A stretch of 64,000 nucleotides of DNA from CAVUPF01 sp963743285 (lineage in GTDB: Bacteria; Actinomycetota; Thermoleophilia; Solirubrobacterales; 70-9): NCBI GenBank assembly GCA_963743285.1, contig CAVUPF010000002.1, forward strand, positions 124,001-188,000, written 5' to 3'. The notes under the pieces were generated by a model that had not been told where the DNA came from, ran no database searches, and saw only the letters and a list, made by a program, of their open reading frames with translations. Position numbers and translations under genes: made by a program. Shown piece by piece: positions 32,950 through 41,984 of this stretch; the first letter of the stretch is position 1, and each line of letters starts with the position of its first letter.

Positions 32950-32978
32950 ATATGCGAGCGTGAAGAGGCGGCGTACCG

Positions 32979-33560
32979 GTGAGCAAGGGGCGCACAACGT
33001 CCAGTTCGGGCAAGAAGCGCTCAGCGCTGGCTGAGCTCGACCCAACCGAGAAGGGCGCTGTCCTGGAGGAGTTGCTGCGATCACAGCCAGTGCTGCGCAC
33101 GGCCGCCGAGCGGCTCGCGCGGGAGCAACTTGCGGAGGCAGGGCACGAGATAGTCGCCGGGGCGGTTGAGTCAGAGCTGCGTTCGCTCTCCAGCGATCAG
33201 CTGAATGAACTCGCCGGTCGACAGCAGTGGGGATACGTCGAGCCGAGCGAGGCGGCGTGGGAGCTGCTCGAGGAGACGGCCGACTCCTACGGACGTGAGA
33301 TCGAGCGGTTGCTCGCACTCGGCATGGTCGGTTCAGCGGTTGAGACGGCGCTCGGTCTCATCGCTGGCCTGTATCGCTGCGAGAGATGCGAGGATGGTGA
33401 TCTGCTGCTCTCGTGGGAGCCCGACTTCCCCCTCGAACAAGCCGCGGTGGTGGTCAACAAGCTCGCCGACGGCGGAGTTGAGATACCGCCTGAGCTACTT
33501 GCTGACGTCGCACCTGCGTGGGAGGTTTCACTCACCAGCCGCAGAAAGTCGAGTGCGTGA
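32979..33560 (+). CDS. Unknown protein, operon gene 2
   Basis: 193 residues, GTG start 29 bases after the previous stop. Helical and Leu/Glu-rich: LDPTEKGAVLEELLRSQPVL, LSSDQLNELAGRQQWGYVEP, YRCERCEDGDLLLSWEPDFP with a C-x-x-C pair. It may be a repeat-scaffold protein. The stop overlaps the next gene (GTGA). Confidence 0.65.
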   Translation: MSKGRTTSSSGKKRSALAELDPTEKGAVLEELLRSQPVLRTAAERLAREQLAEAGHEIVAGAVESELRSLSSDQLNELAGRQQWGYVEPSEAAWELLEETADSYGREIERLLALGMVGSAVETALGLIAGLYRCERCEDGDLLLSWEPDFPLEQAAVVVNKLADGGVEIPPELLADVAPAWEVSLTSRRKSSA

Positions 33561-34279
33561 TCGGCAGGCGTCGAAGAGTCCGGGTCGCAGCGGCCACCAG
33601 CGACATCCGGGTCGAGGATCGACGTGCCTCTGCTGGCGAGCCGCGAGGCTCGCGGAGGGTTGCGCGCCTCGTGGTGGACTACGCCGACGATATCGATCAC
33701 TGCATGCGCGTGATCGCTGAGCTGACCGAAGAGTACGAACGTTACATTGACAGTGAGCACGCCACATGTCCGGGCTGCCCGGTGGTGCGCTCAGGCCCGT
33801 TCGTCATGCACTCGATGCTGGAATGGAAGGCGATCTACGGGGATGGGCGCCTGGATCACTGGACCGTGGACAACATCCACACGTACCTGCTCGAGCACTT
33901 CCCGCGCAAGGTGTCAGCTGACCGCGGGCTGCTGGCAGACACGCCGACGTGCGTACGCGATTTCGTCTACTTCATGTCCGATCGCGGCACCCTCGCCGGC
34001 GAGGACAGCCGCGTCCTGGCGGATGCCGCCGAGGAAGTGTTCGACGAGTTCCTCGCCGCCAACCGCGACCGGCGCAACTGGGGACTCGCCAAGCGGATGC
34101 TGCTCGACGGCGCCGCCATCGTGGATGAGGACGACGACCGCAACACGCACCTGGCGATGTCTCCGTCTATGAGTATCAAGTCGCCTCGCGTCACCGCGAG
34201 CGGCGGTGGCCAAGGCGCTGCGGCACGGCGCAACAAGCGCAAGGCTGTCCGGGCGGCACGCAGACGCAACCGGCGCTAG
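33557..34279 (+). CDS. Unknown protein, operon gene 3
   Basis: 240 residues from GTG 33557. The body begins near RRVARLVVDYADDIDHCMRV and includes a C-x-x-C (CPGCPVVRSGPF), HWTVDNIHTYLLEHFPRKVS and an acidic EDDDR stretch, ending in a very basic tail (RNKRKAVRAARRRNRR) that could bind nucleic acid. No family was recognised. Translational coupling to gene 2 indicates a joint role. Confidence 0.65.
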   Translation: MIGRRRRVRVAAATSDIRVEDRRASAGEPRGSRRVARLVVDYADDIDHCMRVIAELTEEYERYIDSEHATCPGCPVVRSGPFVMHSMLEWKAIYGDGRLDHWTVDNIHTYLLEHFPRKVSADRGLLADTPTCVRDFVYFMSDRGTLAGEDSRVLADAAEEVFDEFLAANRDRRNWGLAKRMLLDGAAIVDEDDDRNTHLAMSPSMSIKSPRVTASGGGQGAAARRNKRKAVRAARRRNRR

Positions 34280-34336
34280 TTGGTTGGTCTATCCCCGGAC
34301 CACAAGCGGTGCACATCACGTCGCGGAGCGGTGAGA

Positions 34337-34753
34337 TCACCACAAGCTCCGGTGACTTGCCGTGACGCCCGCGAGCCTCTCGCGCTTGCGCTCCGACAGC
34401 CGGGGCGAGATCCAGTGCGTACGGTAGGCGCGCTCGATGCTCTCCTTGCCGCTCTTGCTGAACCGCAGCTTCGCACGTCCCCGCGAGCGGGCGACATAGG
34501 CCGTCTCGGAGGGCTTCAGGCCCCGCCGGTGCGCCCACGCCTGCAAGCACCGCATGGCCGTTGAGATCTTGCTCAAGTTGGCCGTTACCACCTTCTCCAG
34601 GTAGGGAGTGCGGCCCTGGCGCCACGCTTGCTCATTTGACGGCGCCAGCCAGCCCAGGTCGAGGAAAACGTCGATCACCGTTACGAACCCGCGCTCCGCG
34701 AGCGCGGCCTCAGCGACCGTCGTTACACGCTGGTCCAGTCGCTTGTCGTTCAT
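34337..34753 (-). CDS. Conserved actinobacterial protein of unknown function
   Basis: 138 residues from ATG 34753. Regions RQGRTPYLEKVVTANLSKIS, AWAHRRGLKPSETAYVARSR and IERAYRTHWISP look conserved in Thermoleophilia genomes as I recall. Basic and helical, possibly nucleic-acid-binding. The frame is continuous with the broken RelE-like frame upstream. Confidence 0.6.
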   Translation of the reverse strand: MNDKRLDQRVTTVAEAALAERGFVTVIDVFLDLGWLAPSNEQAWRQGRTPYLEKVVTANLSKISTAMRCLQAWAHRRGLKPSETAYVARSRGRAKLRFSKSGKESIERAYRTHWISPRLSERKRERLAGVTASHRSLW

Positions 34754-34819
34754 CGACAGGACGCACGCTAGCGTCTGACGCACTGAACGACAAAGCCTCT
34801 GCCAGTCGAAAATGATGCG

Positions 34820-34985
34820 TCACTCGCCGACCCCCAGCCGCCAGAGGCGCTCGGCGCCGCGGAGGCGTTTGACGTCGCCGTCGGGAAGCCGGCCGATTGC
34901 TGAGCTGATCCGCTCGCGGTCCCTCCGGCCCGGCTCGCAAAGGATTTCAAGGCAGACTGGGCGGATCTCGATCCGCCCTCCGCTT
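34820..34985 (-). pseudogene. RelE/ParE-like toxin with nonsense codon
   Basis: The frame gives IEIRPVCLEILCEPGRRDRE, RISSAIGRLPDGDVKRLRGA, ERLWRLGVGE, then TGA where RelE proteins have a tryptophan or tyrosine, then RIIFDWQR in the same frame. No good start codon is visible either. It directly follows the antitoxin gene. Confidence 0.6.
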
Positions 34986-34988
34986 GGA

Positions 34989-35216
34989 TCAACCAGCGTT
35001 CAGCTCCGCCTCGGCGTCCGACCAAGAGATGCCCGGATCGCTACGCGCCTCCTGTACGGCGCGCAGATCCTCCTCGGTCAGCTCCTCGTCGTCATAGGGA
35101 ACCGCGTCGAGCTTGGGGGCGGCGGGGTCCTGGGCGCGACGCAGGAGGATTGCCGCGGCGGACAGGGACTCATCCGGCGACGCGTCGACCAGCTCGTGTG
35201 GCTCGGTCTTGGTCAT
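34989..35216 (-). CDS. Antitoxin of broken RelBE-like pair
   Basis: 75 acidic residues: MTKTEPHELVDASPDESLSA, then YDDEELTEEDLRAVQEARSD and SWSDAEAELNAG, a common end in RelB-type antitoxins. ATG 35216 lies 7 bases after TACCGT. It appears intact though its toxin is not. Confidence 0.6.
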   Translation of the reverse strand: MTKTEPHELVDASPDESLSAAAILLRRAQDPAAPKLDAVPYDDEELTEEDLRAVQEARSDPGISWSDAEAELNAG

Positions 35217-35223
35217 CGAGAAA

Positions 35224-35229
35224 ACGGTA
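35224..35229 (-). promoter_or_regulatory. -10 box, leaderless promoter
   Basis: TACCGT on the minus strand ends 7 bases before ATG 35216. Confidence 0.5.
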
Positions 35230-35504
35230 CCGCCGGCCAGCGCGGGGAGCAACCCGCCAAGTTTCAGGCACTCGCCGCCCAGGAGCGCCCGAATCGCCGA
35301 CATATCGTCCTGCGGGTCGCGGGCATCAGCCGAAACGAGTTCGCCCGGTTGCTCAAGGTAGGACGCGCGAGGTGCCAGGGCGCCGGCTGGACAGACGACG
35401 GCCTCTGAGTTCCCGCCTGACTTTCCGCCCGGCGAACCGTTGAAGGATCGAGCAATCGAGCCTACCCTTGAACGGATGCCGACCCATGCGAGCGAAGCAC
35501 CGCC

Positions 35505-36950
35505 ATGAGCAAAGCGAGCGCGCAACACGTCCCCGCCGACGATCCCGCCTCTGCGCAGCCACTCTCCGACGATCGGCTGGCGCTGGGCGCAACGAAGGGA
35601 GATCGCCGCGCCTTCGCCGCCATCTACCGGCGCTACCACCAGGAGCTGTACCGGTATTGCGCGGCGATCCTGGGCGGCAACTCCCACGACGCCCAAGACG
35701 CCCTCCAGAACACGATGGTCAAGGTACTGAAAGCACTCCCAGGCGAGAAGCGCCACATCCAGCTGAAGCCGTGGCTATACCGGATCGCCCACAACGAGGC
35801 GATCGAGCTGCTGCGAGTCCGTCGAGCAGACGCGCCGATCGGCGTCGAGCTGGTGGCGCCCGGCTCAGAGCCACCGCAGGCCGCAGAGCACCGCGAGCGT
35901 CTGCGCCGGTTGCTCGTCGACCTCGAGGATCTTCCCGAGCGACAACGCGGCGCTCTTCTGATGCGCGAGTTCGGTGGCCTCAACTTCGAGCAGATCGGCG
36001 CCGCCCTGCAAACCTCCCCCGCCGTCGCCCGCCAGGCCGTTTACGAGGCGCGGCTCAGCCTGAGGCGGATCGGCGAGGGTCGTGAGATGAGCTGCGAAGC
36101 GGCGATGCGGGCGCTCTCCGACGGGGATGGGCGGGTTGCCCGCCGGCGCGATGTGCGTGCCCACCTGCGCTCCTGCCCGGATTGCCGGCAGTTCCGAGAC
36201 GCGATTGCTGAGCGCCGCCGTTACCTCGCCGCCCTGGCGCCCTTGCCGGCGAGCGTTTCGGCCAGCCTGCTGCACGGGATTCTCGGCGGCAGCTCCGGGA
36301 GCGTCGGAGGAGCCGGGATCGGGGGCGCAGGAGCCGGCAAGGCTCTCGTCACCTCGGCGGTGCTGAAGTCGGCGGCGACCGTAGCCGTGGTTGCGGTTGT
36401 GGGGGCAGCGGCTGCCAACCGCAGCGGCCTGATCCACATCGGGCTGCCGGGTGGCGGAAGCGGCGGTGCAGCCCAAACAGCCAAGCCAACCAATCCAAGC
36501 GGAGCGAGCCATCGAGTAGCGGCTGCGACGCACCGCTCCGTCGGATCCGCTTTGAGGTACCAGCGTGCAAGCAGGCGACGCCCAGCAGCCCCAGCGGATC
36601 GTGTTCACACCGCATCTGTCAAATCGACGAGCGGTGCCGCGCAGGGAGGCGTTGTGCAGTCGCCTTCCGCCAACCAGCGCCGGCACGGGCCTGCGCACGG
36701 CTTTCGGGAGGCTTCGAACCACGGCCAGCAGACCGCAGCGGCACACCGCTCCACACACCTCCCTGATCAGAGGGGGAACCATCCCGCTCATCCCGTAACC
36801 ATCCCTCCTGGGTCCCACTCCCACGGATCGAGCGATCATGCAACCAGGCAAAAGCCACCCCACCCAGAACAGGCAGCAAAGAAGCCCCCAGCAAGCGAAA
36901 CGAAGCCTCCGAAGGGTCAGAGCGCAAGCGCGGCCGGCGAACAGCCGTAG
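35505..36950 (+). CDS. ECF-type sigma factor fused to anti-sigma-like and membrane domain
   Basis: 481 residues. Sigma region 2 (AFAAIYRRYHQELYRYCAAI, DAQDALQNTMVKVLKALPGE, PWLYRIAHNEAIELLR) and region 4 (LEDLPERQRGALLMREFGGL, NFEQIGAALQTSPAVARQAV) are clear. Residues about 195-230 hold a zinc-binding anti-sigma pattern (HLRSCPDCRQF). A hydrophobic segment (VAVVAVVGAAAANRSGLIHI) follows, then about 170 disordered Ser/His/Pro-rich residues. The fusion suggests a membrane-tethered, self-inhibited sigma factor; that is inference. Confidence 0.85.
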   Translation: MSKASAQHVPADDPASAQPLSDDRLALGATKGDRRAFAAIYRRYHQELYRYCAAILGGNSHDAQDALQNTMVKVLKALPGEKRHIQLKPWLYRIAHNEAIELLRVRRADAPIGVELVAPGSEPPQAAEHRERLRRLLVDLEDLPERQRGALLMREFGGLNFEQIGAALQTSPAVARQAVYEARLSLRRIGEGREMSCEAAMRALSDGDGRVARRRDVRAHLRSCPDCRQFRDAIAERRRYLAALAPLPASVSASLLHGILGGSSGSVGGAGIGGAGAGKALVTSAVLKSAATVAVVAVVGAAAANRSGLIHIGLPGGGSGGAAQTAKPTNPSGASHRVAAATHRSVGSALRYQRASRRRPAAPADRVHTASVKSTSGAAQGGVVQSPSANQRRHGPAHGFREASNHGQQTAAAHRSTHLPDQRGNHPAHPVTIPPGSHSHGSSDHATRQKPPHPEQAAKKPPASETKPPKGQSASAAGEQP

Positions 36951-37053
36951 GTCCAGTCAGCCACGAGCGCTGAGCCCGAAGTTTGCCCTGACGAAAGGGC
37001 GTGCCTCCCGTTTCAGTCGCGAGGAAGCACTCGATAATACGAAGGAGGCACCC

Positions 37054-37461
37054 ATGAAGTTCTCTCTGAAGATCACCTTGATCCTCGGCGCTCTTGCACT
37101 TGCGACAGCACCCGCGATGGCAATCGCCAACCAGTCCTCGCACAGCAACGGCCACAGCCACAGCCAGGGCCCCGGCTCCCAATACACCGCCCCTCCGACA
37201 CCGGGTCCCGGCGCCAGCCTGCCCGAAAAGGCGAAGGCCTACGGCCGCTACTGCCAGGGCGAGAGCAAGAAACACGAAGCCGGTGAGAAGGGCACTCCCT
37301 TCAGCCAGTGCGTGACGGCGATGGCCAAGGCCGCCAACAACTCCAAGTTGAGCCCAGGGCAGGCGTGCAAAGGGATGAGCAAGAAGCACGTGAAGGGCCA
37401 GAAGGGCACCCCGTACTCGCGCTGCGTGTCCGGGACGGCCAAACTCCGCAAATCCGGATGA
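37054..37461 (+). CDS. Secreted two-repeat cysteine protein
   Basis: 135 residues with a ribosome binding site (AAGGAGG) and a signal peptide (LKITLILGALALATAPAMAIA). After a His/Ser/Gly-rich linker come two similar repeats: YCQGESKKHEAGEKGTPFSQ-C and ACKGMSKKHVKGQKGTPYSR-C. The paired cysteines probably form one disulfide per repeat. Function is unknown. A longer frame upstream to 36838 lacks the leader and is rejected. Confidence 0.75.
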   Translation: MKFSLKITLILGALALATAPAMAIANQSSHSNGHSHSQGPGSQYTAPPTPGPGASLPEKAKAYGRYCQGESKKHEAGEKGTPFSQCVTAMAKAANNSKLSPGQACKGMSKKHVKGQKGTPYSRCVSGTAKLRKSG

Positions 37462-37540
37462 CGCAGGGGAATGAGGAGTCCAGCAATGGGATTACGATGC
37501 TCCGGCCCGGGCAGGGTGACTCCATGACCGCATCTTGTTG

Positions 37541-37803
37541 ATCTTGTTCTTGCCCGGACGCGGATTGAAGAGTTCGGGATTGACGAGGAGGTCGATGTCC
37601 TCCGAAAAGCGTCGGGTCAGGCACCAGCCCTTGGAGAGGCTGGTGCCACCCGTGAAGATGGCCTTTTCCCCGAGCTCTGCAACGGTAATCTCCAGGATCT
37701 CGGTGATGTAGTAATCATTCTCGATGAACTGTTCGCTAAGGCCGTGGTAGGCAGCGGCACGCAACATCGCCGGCCCGAAGTCCTCGTGCTCGAAGAGCCT
37801 CAC
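37541..37803 (-). pseudogene. AbiEii-like nucleotidyltransferase, C-terminally truncated
   Basis: From GTG 37803: RLFEHEDFGPAMLRAAAYHG, EKAIFTGGTSLSKGWCL (nucleotidyltransferase glycine-serine motif) and RFSEDIDLLVNPELFN (catalytic D-x-D). It stops being recognisable after residue 85, well short of the usual 250-300, and runs on to a stop at 37492. Confidence 0.7.
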
Positions 37804-37935
37804 TTCGACTGCCACTTCTTTGCATAGCGCAGCGAAGTGAGTTGGCCGAAGTCGAAGCGGCTGAGCGGATTTAGGCTCTCGCGCAGCTGTGCGAGGATGC
37901 CCTTGGCATTCCCAGCTCTTCTCCGATCGCGCCAA
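37800..37935 (-). pseudogene. C-terminal fragment of the gene upstream of AbiEii
   Basis: The frame GILAQLRESLNPLSRFDFGQ, LTSLRYAKKWQSK ends in a TGA overlapping the AbiEii GTG. It looks like the tail of the partner antitoxin gene, whose remaining part is gone. Confidence 0.4.
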
Positions 37936-38051
37936 GGATGAGCAGCCGCCTTGCAGGCGCTTCAGGGGCCGCGAGTCGAATAGCGGGGTCTAGAGCTCAG
38001 CAGGTCGCGTTTGAATCCGGCGGCCGAAGACAGGACCCTCCGACCAACTGA

Positions 38052-39068
38052 TCATCTGGACTGGCGACGTGAGCCACGGTTAACAATCGTCGGCTGCTTC
38101 TGAGAGTGGCTCGAGATCGTTCTCCTCGGAGTCACAGAGCCAACACTTTGAACCGCCGCCGCGATCGCGCCCGGATGCTCGTAGGGCTGCATGTGCCCAC
38201 CGTAGACCATCACAAGACGGGAGTTGGGCAGATCAGCCGCAAGACGACGCCCAAAGGCCGGGTTGACCAGCTCGTCATCGTCACCCTGAATCACGACAGC
38301 GGGCGTGTGGATCGTCCCGAGGTGCATGTCGATCTGAGCAATTACACCGTTGGCGGCAAGTGTCTCGCCCGCCCATGCTTCCAGGTTGCCCTGGGTCATG
38401 TTAATTGCGAGGACGCGGTAGTGGTGTGCCTCCACGACCGGCTCCGGATGGAACGCTTCGCTTTCGACATTGTTCACCGAGAGCTTTGTGAGTAGCTGGC
38501 CGAACGTCGCGTTAGCAACCTGTCTGATGATCGGCAGCTGCAGGAACTGCACCACGTGTGCCTGTACTTCGGTGAAGTCTTCGATCTTCTGACCGGCAGC
38601 GGCGGCGTCGACAAGCACGAGGCCACGGACCTGGTTCGGATAGCGCTCGGCGAACCCGAGTGAGATTGTCCCACCATAGGAATGGCCGACCAGGATCGGC
38701 CGCGTGACATGCAGCTTCGCGAGCAGTTCGTGAATCACTTCAAGCTGACGGTCGAACGGCACATATCCACCGCTGGAGAAGCCAAAGCCGGGACGGTCGA
38801 TCGCAATCGTGCGGTGGCCTGCGAGCAGGGGCGTGACGTCTTCCCAGTCTTCGGCTGTCCCCGGTAGTCCGTGGATCAGCACAACGGGCACACCGGCGCC
38901 GCGGTGTTCGATGTAGCGGATTCGCAGATCGCCAATCTGAACGAACGAGCCGGTCGGCCTGGGCTCCGCAGGCAGGCGCCCGTAGGTCCAGTTGAGCACG
39001 ACGATCACGAGGGCCAGCACCCCGACGAAGGCCAGCAGCGTCCTACGGATCGAAGTACGCCGGCGCAT
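38052..39068 (-). CDS. Membrane-anchored alpha/beta hydrolase
   Basis: 338 residues. An N-terminal membrane segment (RTLLAFVGVLALVIVVLNWT) precedes the fold. Oxyanion region VVLIHGLPGTAEDWED, nucleophile elbow LVGHSYGGTISLGF with the serine, acid in VVIQGDDDELVNP and a late histidine in VYGGHMQPYEHP. The triad is complete; substrate unknown. Confidence 0.88.
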   Translation of the reverse strand: MRRRTSIRRTLLAFVGVLALVIVVLNWTYGRLPAEPRPTGSFVQIGDLRIRYIEHRGAGVPVVLIHGLPGTAEDWEDVTPLLAGHRTIAIDRPGFGFSSGGYVPFDRQLEVIHELLAKLHVTRPILVGHSYGGTISLGFAERYPNQVRGLVLVDAAAAGQKIEDFTEVQAHVVQFLQLPIIRQVANATFGQLLTKLSVNNVESEAFHPEPVVEAHHYRVLAINMTQGNLEAWAGETLAANGVIAQIDMHLGTIHTPAVVIQGDDDELVNPAFGRRLAADLPNSRLVMVYGGHMQPYEHPGAIAAAVQSVGSVTPRRTISSHSQKQPTIVNRGSRRQSR

Positions 39069-39273
39069 GACGCGCAGCGTACTTCGCCGTCAGCCAGTAC
39101 TTCGCACAACCGGCGGGCGGGAGACAGATCCCCAGGAAGGCACTAGATGCCAGCCAGTTGGTGAGTCATCCCGCCGCCGGCCACACCCTCGAAGGGGCGT
39201 CGGACGCCACGACCCGGTGACGCTACACAGCTGGTTGGCGCGACCCGCGGTGCCCTTGGGATGGATCTTCGTC

Positions 39274-40074
39274 TCAGATTACGCCGGTGAGACCGCCGTC
39301 GACGACGAGCTCTTGGCCGGTGACATAACTGGACTCATCGGAGAGTAGGAACACCACCGCGTCGGCGACCTCCCACGCGGTGCCCTGCCGCCCCAGCGGG
39401 ACTTGGAGTTTGTCGCGGTCTGGCTTCACGCGAGCGCCGAGGCGACCCAGCGGCGTGTCGATCAGGCCGGGCTTGACGACATTCACCCGCACAGCTGGCG
39501 CGCCCTCCCTTGCCGTATGCAGCGCGAGCCCAGACAAGGCCGCCTTCGAGGCAATGTAGGCGGGAATGTCGCTCGTCGAGGGAGCGACAGCAGCGGTAGA
39601 GGAGACCAGCACGATCGCACCGCCCTCGCCCATCACGGGCAGGGCGAACTTGCAGCCGAGAAAGTGCGCGCGGGCATTGACCGCCATCACCGCGTCCCAC
39701 GTCTCCTCAGTTGTGCCTGCGAGACCGGCGCCGCCGGCGATGCCCAGGTTCATCACCAAACCGTCGAGGCCCCCGAGCCGAGTAGCCGCCTCCTCAACCA
39801 TCCGCTTCATCTGATCTTCCTGCGCTGCGTCACCGATCACCGCCTCCGCGGCGCCTGCGACGCTCGCGAGGGTGCGCGCCGCGGCCTCTGCGTCGCGATC
39901 GGCGACGGCGACCTGGGCTCCCTGCTGCGCGGCCCGGACGCAAACCGCATAGCCGATGCCAGCGGGGGGCTCCTCCTCGAGGTAGCTCTGCTGCCCGCCG
40001 CCGACGACCAAGAGCCGTCGGCCGCCAAGTCTGGCGCCGTCCGGCCGACGCTCGTCGGCAGCCGGCAACCTCAT
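39274..40074 (-). CDS. Short-chain dehydrogenase/reductase
   Basis: 266 residues. Catalytic LVSSTAAVAPSTSDIPAYIA-S-K (Ser, Tyr, Lys) and the cofactor region NLGIAGGAGLAGTTEETWD are present. The glycine motif is unusual: GGGQQSYLEEEPPAGIGYAV has an insertion compared with TGxxxGIG. An acidic residue after strand 2 (AVADRD) suggests NAD. It overlaps the CMD gene by four bases. The insertion may define a subfamily working with a CMD partner. Confidence 0.85.
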   Translation of the reverse strand: MRLPAADERRPDGARLGGRRLLVVGGGQQSYLEEEPPAGIGYAVCVRAAQQGAQVAVADRDAEAAARTLASVAGAAEAVIGDAAQEDQMKRMVEEAATRLGGLDGLVMNLGIAGGAGLAGTTEETWDAVMAVNARAHFLGCKFALPVMGEGGAIVLVSSTAAVAPSTSDIPAYIASKAALSGLALHTAREGAPAVRVNVVKPGLIDTPLGRLGARVKPDRDKLQVPLGRQGTAWEVADAVVFLLSDESSYVTGQELVVDGGLTGVI

Positions 40075-40640
40075 CGCAGAGCGTTCCTGTTGGCCTCCGC
40101 GGCCTCGACGACCGCCATCGCCGCAGGAGGGTCGGGCTCCAACCCGGTCATGTTGAGCAGGAGCGCCAGCCCGTAGTAATGCGATACGACGAGCAGGAGC
40201 TCGATCACTTCCCGCGCAGAAAGAGACTCTTCCACCTCAGCAACGAGAGCGGCATCGGCACCGCGGGCCTCGATAGCGCTGCCGACGAACCTCAGCACGA
40301 GCGTCTCCTGCCGATCGAACTCATCGCCAGAGACGCGACCCGCGACCACCGCAGCCACCTGCTCGGGTCTCAGCCCGACGCCGGTCGCGATCGCCTCGTG
40401 CTGCACCCGCTCGTAATCGCACTCGGCAATCGCAGCGACCCGGAGGATGGCGAGCTCGCGCAGTCCGGGGTCCAGTTGGAGGCTGCCAAGCAGGGCCCCG
40501 CCCAACGCCAGCCAGGGTCGAAACGCGGTCTCGGCGTGGGCGATCATCCGAAACACGCTCAGCTCGGGGGGCAGAGCCGCAAGTACCTCGCGGACGGCCG
40601 GAGCGGTGCGCTCCGGGACGACAAGGGCAGGACGCGGCAT
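40071..40640 (-). CDS. Carboxymuconolactone decarboxylase (AhpD-like) family protein
   Basis: 189 residues from ATG 40640 with AAAGGAG upstream. Conserved: RELAILRVAAIAECDYERVQ-H, giving a Cys-x6-His variant of the AhpD-like site, GVGLRPEQVAAVVAG, LLLVVSHYYGLALLLNMTGL. Co-transcribed with the SDR gene. Either a peroxidase-type redox protein or a decarboxylase-like enzyme. Confidence 0.82.
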   Translation of the reverse strand: MPRPALVVPERTAPAVREVLAALPPELSVFRMIAHAETAFRPWLALGGALLGSLQLDPGLRELAILRVAAIAECDYERVQHEAIATGVGLRPEQVAAVVAGRVSGDEFDRQETLVLRFVGSAIEARGADAALVAEVEESLSAREVIELLLVVSHYYGLALLLNMTGLEPDPPAAMAVVEAAEANRNALR

Positions 40641-40837
40641 AAAAGACTCCTTTCGCGAAAGCCGATCGACGCTCAGAGCGAACAGCATCTCAGGCGCCTT
40701 CGATCGGCAACGCCGGTCCGCCAGGTGCCACCCGGGGAACTCGTCCAATTGGACACCAGAGCCAATGAGACGACTACTCCGGACCGAGATCGGCTGAGCC
40801 AACGGTAGATCGAACACCTCCAAGCGGCCGAGCGCGG

Positions 40838-40843
40838 TAGGGT
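40838..40843 (+). promoter_or_regulatory. -10 box, leaderless promoter
   Basis: TAGGGT ends 6 bases before GTG 40850. Confidence 0.5.
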
Positions 40844-40849
40844 CAGCCC

Positions 40850-41866
40850 GTGCCCAGAAGGAACCGCCGCTTCTTGCTGCACGAGCGTCCGACGGGGCGC
40901 ATCGGACCAGACACCTTCGAACTCGACGAGCAGGAGCTTCCCGATCTCGGCGAGGGCCAGGCGCTCGTCCACACGCAATGGATCTCGCTTGACCCCACCA
41001 ACCGTGCGTGGATCAACGACACGCCGACCTATCTGCCGCCCGTTGGCATCGGCGAGGTCATGCGCGGTCTTGGACTCGGTCGAGTCGTCGAGTCCAAGAG
41101 TCCCAGCTACACCGTGGGCCAGCTCGTACAGGGACTCACCGGCTGGCAGGAGTGGGTGATCGCCTCAGACGCTGCGCCTCTGCAGCCGGTCCCCGATATC
41201 GCGGGCGTCTCGCCGAGCGCGTTTCTCGGCGTGCTGGGGATGACCGGGCTCACCGCCTGGGTCGGGATCAGGGACATCGGCCGCCCGCAACCTGGTGAGA
41301 CCGTGGTCGTCTCCGCCGCCGCAGGCGCAGTCGGTTCCGTCGCCGGCCAGATCGCAAAGCTGGACGGCGCGCGGGTCGTGGGCATTGCGGGTGGGGCGGA
41401 GAAGTGCGCCATCCTCACTGAGCGGCTGGGGTTCGACGCCGCCGTTGACTACAAGGCCCCAGGATGGCGTGACCAGCTGATCGCCGCCACGCCCGACCTC
41501 ATCGACGTCGACTTCGAGAGCGTCGGCGGTGAGATCATGGAGGCAGTCTTCGCCCGCTTGAATCTCCGTGCTCGAGTTGCACTCTGCGGGCTGATCTCCG
41601 GCTACAACGACAGTGCGCCTCCGCCAGGACCGCGCAGCTTCGGCAACGTGCTCGTCCAGCGCGCGCTGGTTCAGGGCTTCATCGTGCTCGACCATTTCGC
41701 TCGCTTGCCAGAGTCGGCTACCGAGCTGTCCGGCTGGATCGCGGATGGCAAGCTGGAGGCGCTCGAGACGGTCGTCGAGGGCTTCGAGGAGCTACCGCGG
41801 GCGATCAACATGCTCTTCGACGGTGCCAATACCGGCAAGCTCGTCGTCCACCTGAGCGACGACTGA
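40850..41866 (+). CDS. NADP-dependent oxidoreductase, MDR superfamily (PTGR-like)
   Basis: 338 residues. N-terminal GroES-like domain with QWISLDPTNRAWINDTPTYL, Rossmann motif VVSAAAGAVGSVAGQIAKLD, VVGIAGGAEKCAILTERLGF and FESVGGEIMEAVFARLNLRA. The pattern matches zinc-free leukotriene B4/prostaglandin reductases that reduce enones. GTG start fits the leaderless box. Confidence 0.9.
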   Translation: MPRRNRRFLLHERPTGRIGPDTFELDEQELPDLGEGQALVHTQWISLDPTNRAWINDTPTYLPPVGIGEVMRGLGLGRVVESKSPSYTVGQLVQGLTGWQEWVIASDAAPLQPVPDIAGVSPSAFLGVLGMTGLTAWVGIRDIGRPQPGETVVVSAAAGAVGSVAGQIAKLDGARVVGIAGGAEKCAILTERLGFDAAVDYKAPGWRDQLIAATPDLIDVDFESVGGEIMEAVFARLNLRARVALCGLISGYNDSAPPPGPRSFGNVLVQRALVQGFIVLDHFARLPESATELSGWIADGKLEALETVVEGFEELPRAINMLFDGANTGKLVVHLSDD

Positions 41867-41984
41867 TCCGGGTCAGTCCTTGATGGCACCCCGGCTGTGG
41901 CTTCGCTGAGCCTGTCTGGGCATGGTCGAATTCGGGTCGCCTTGCCCGATCAGGGCCGGTCGCTTACGGTGGCGTGGGGTCGAT

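Noticed and set aside
36838..37053. N-terminal extension of the cysteine-repeat protein
   Set aside because: A ribosome binding site and signal peptide begin at 37054; the upstream part overlaps the sigma-factor tail.
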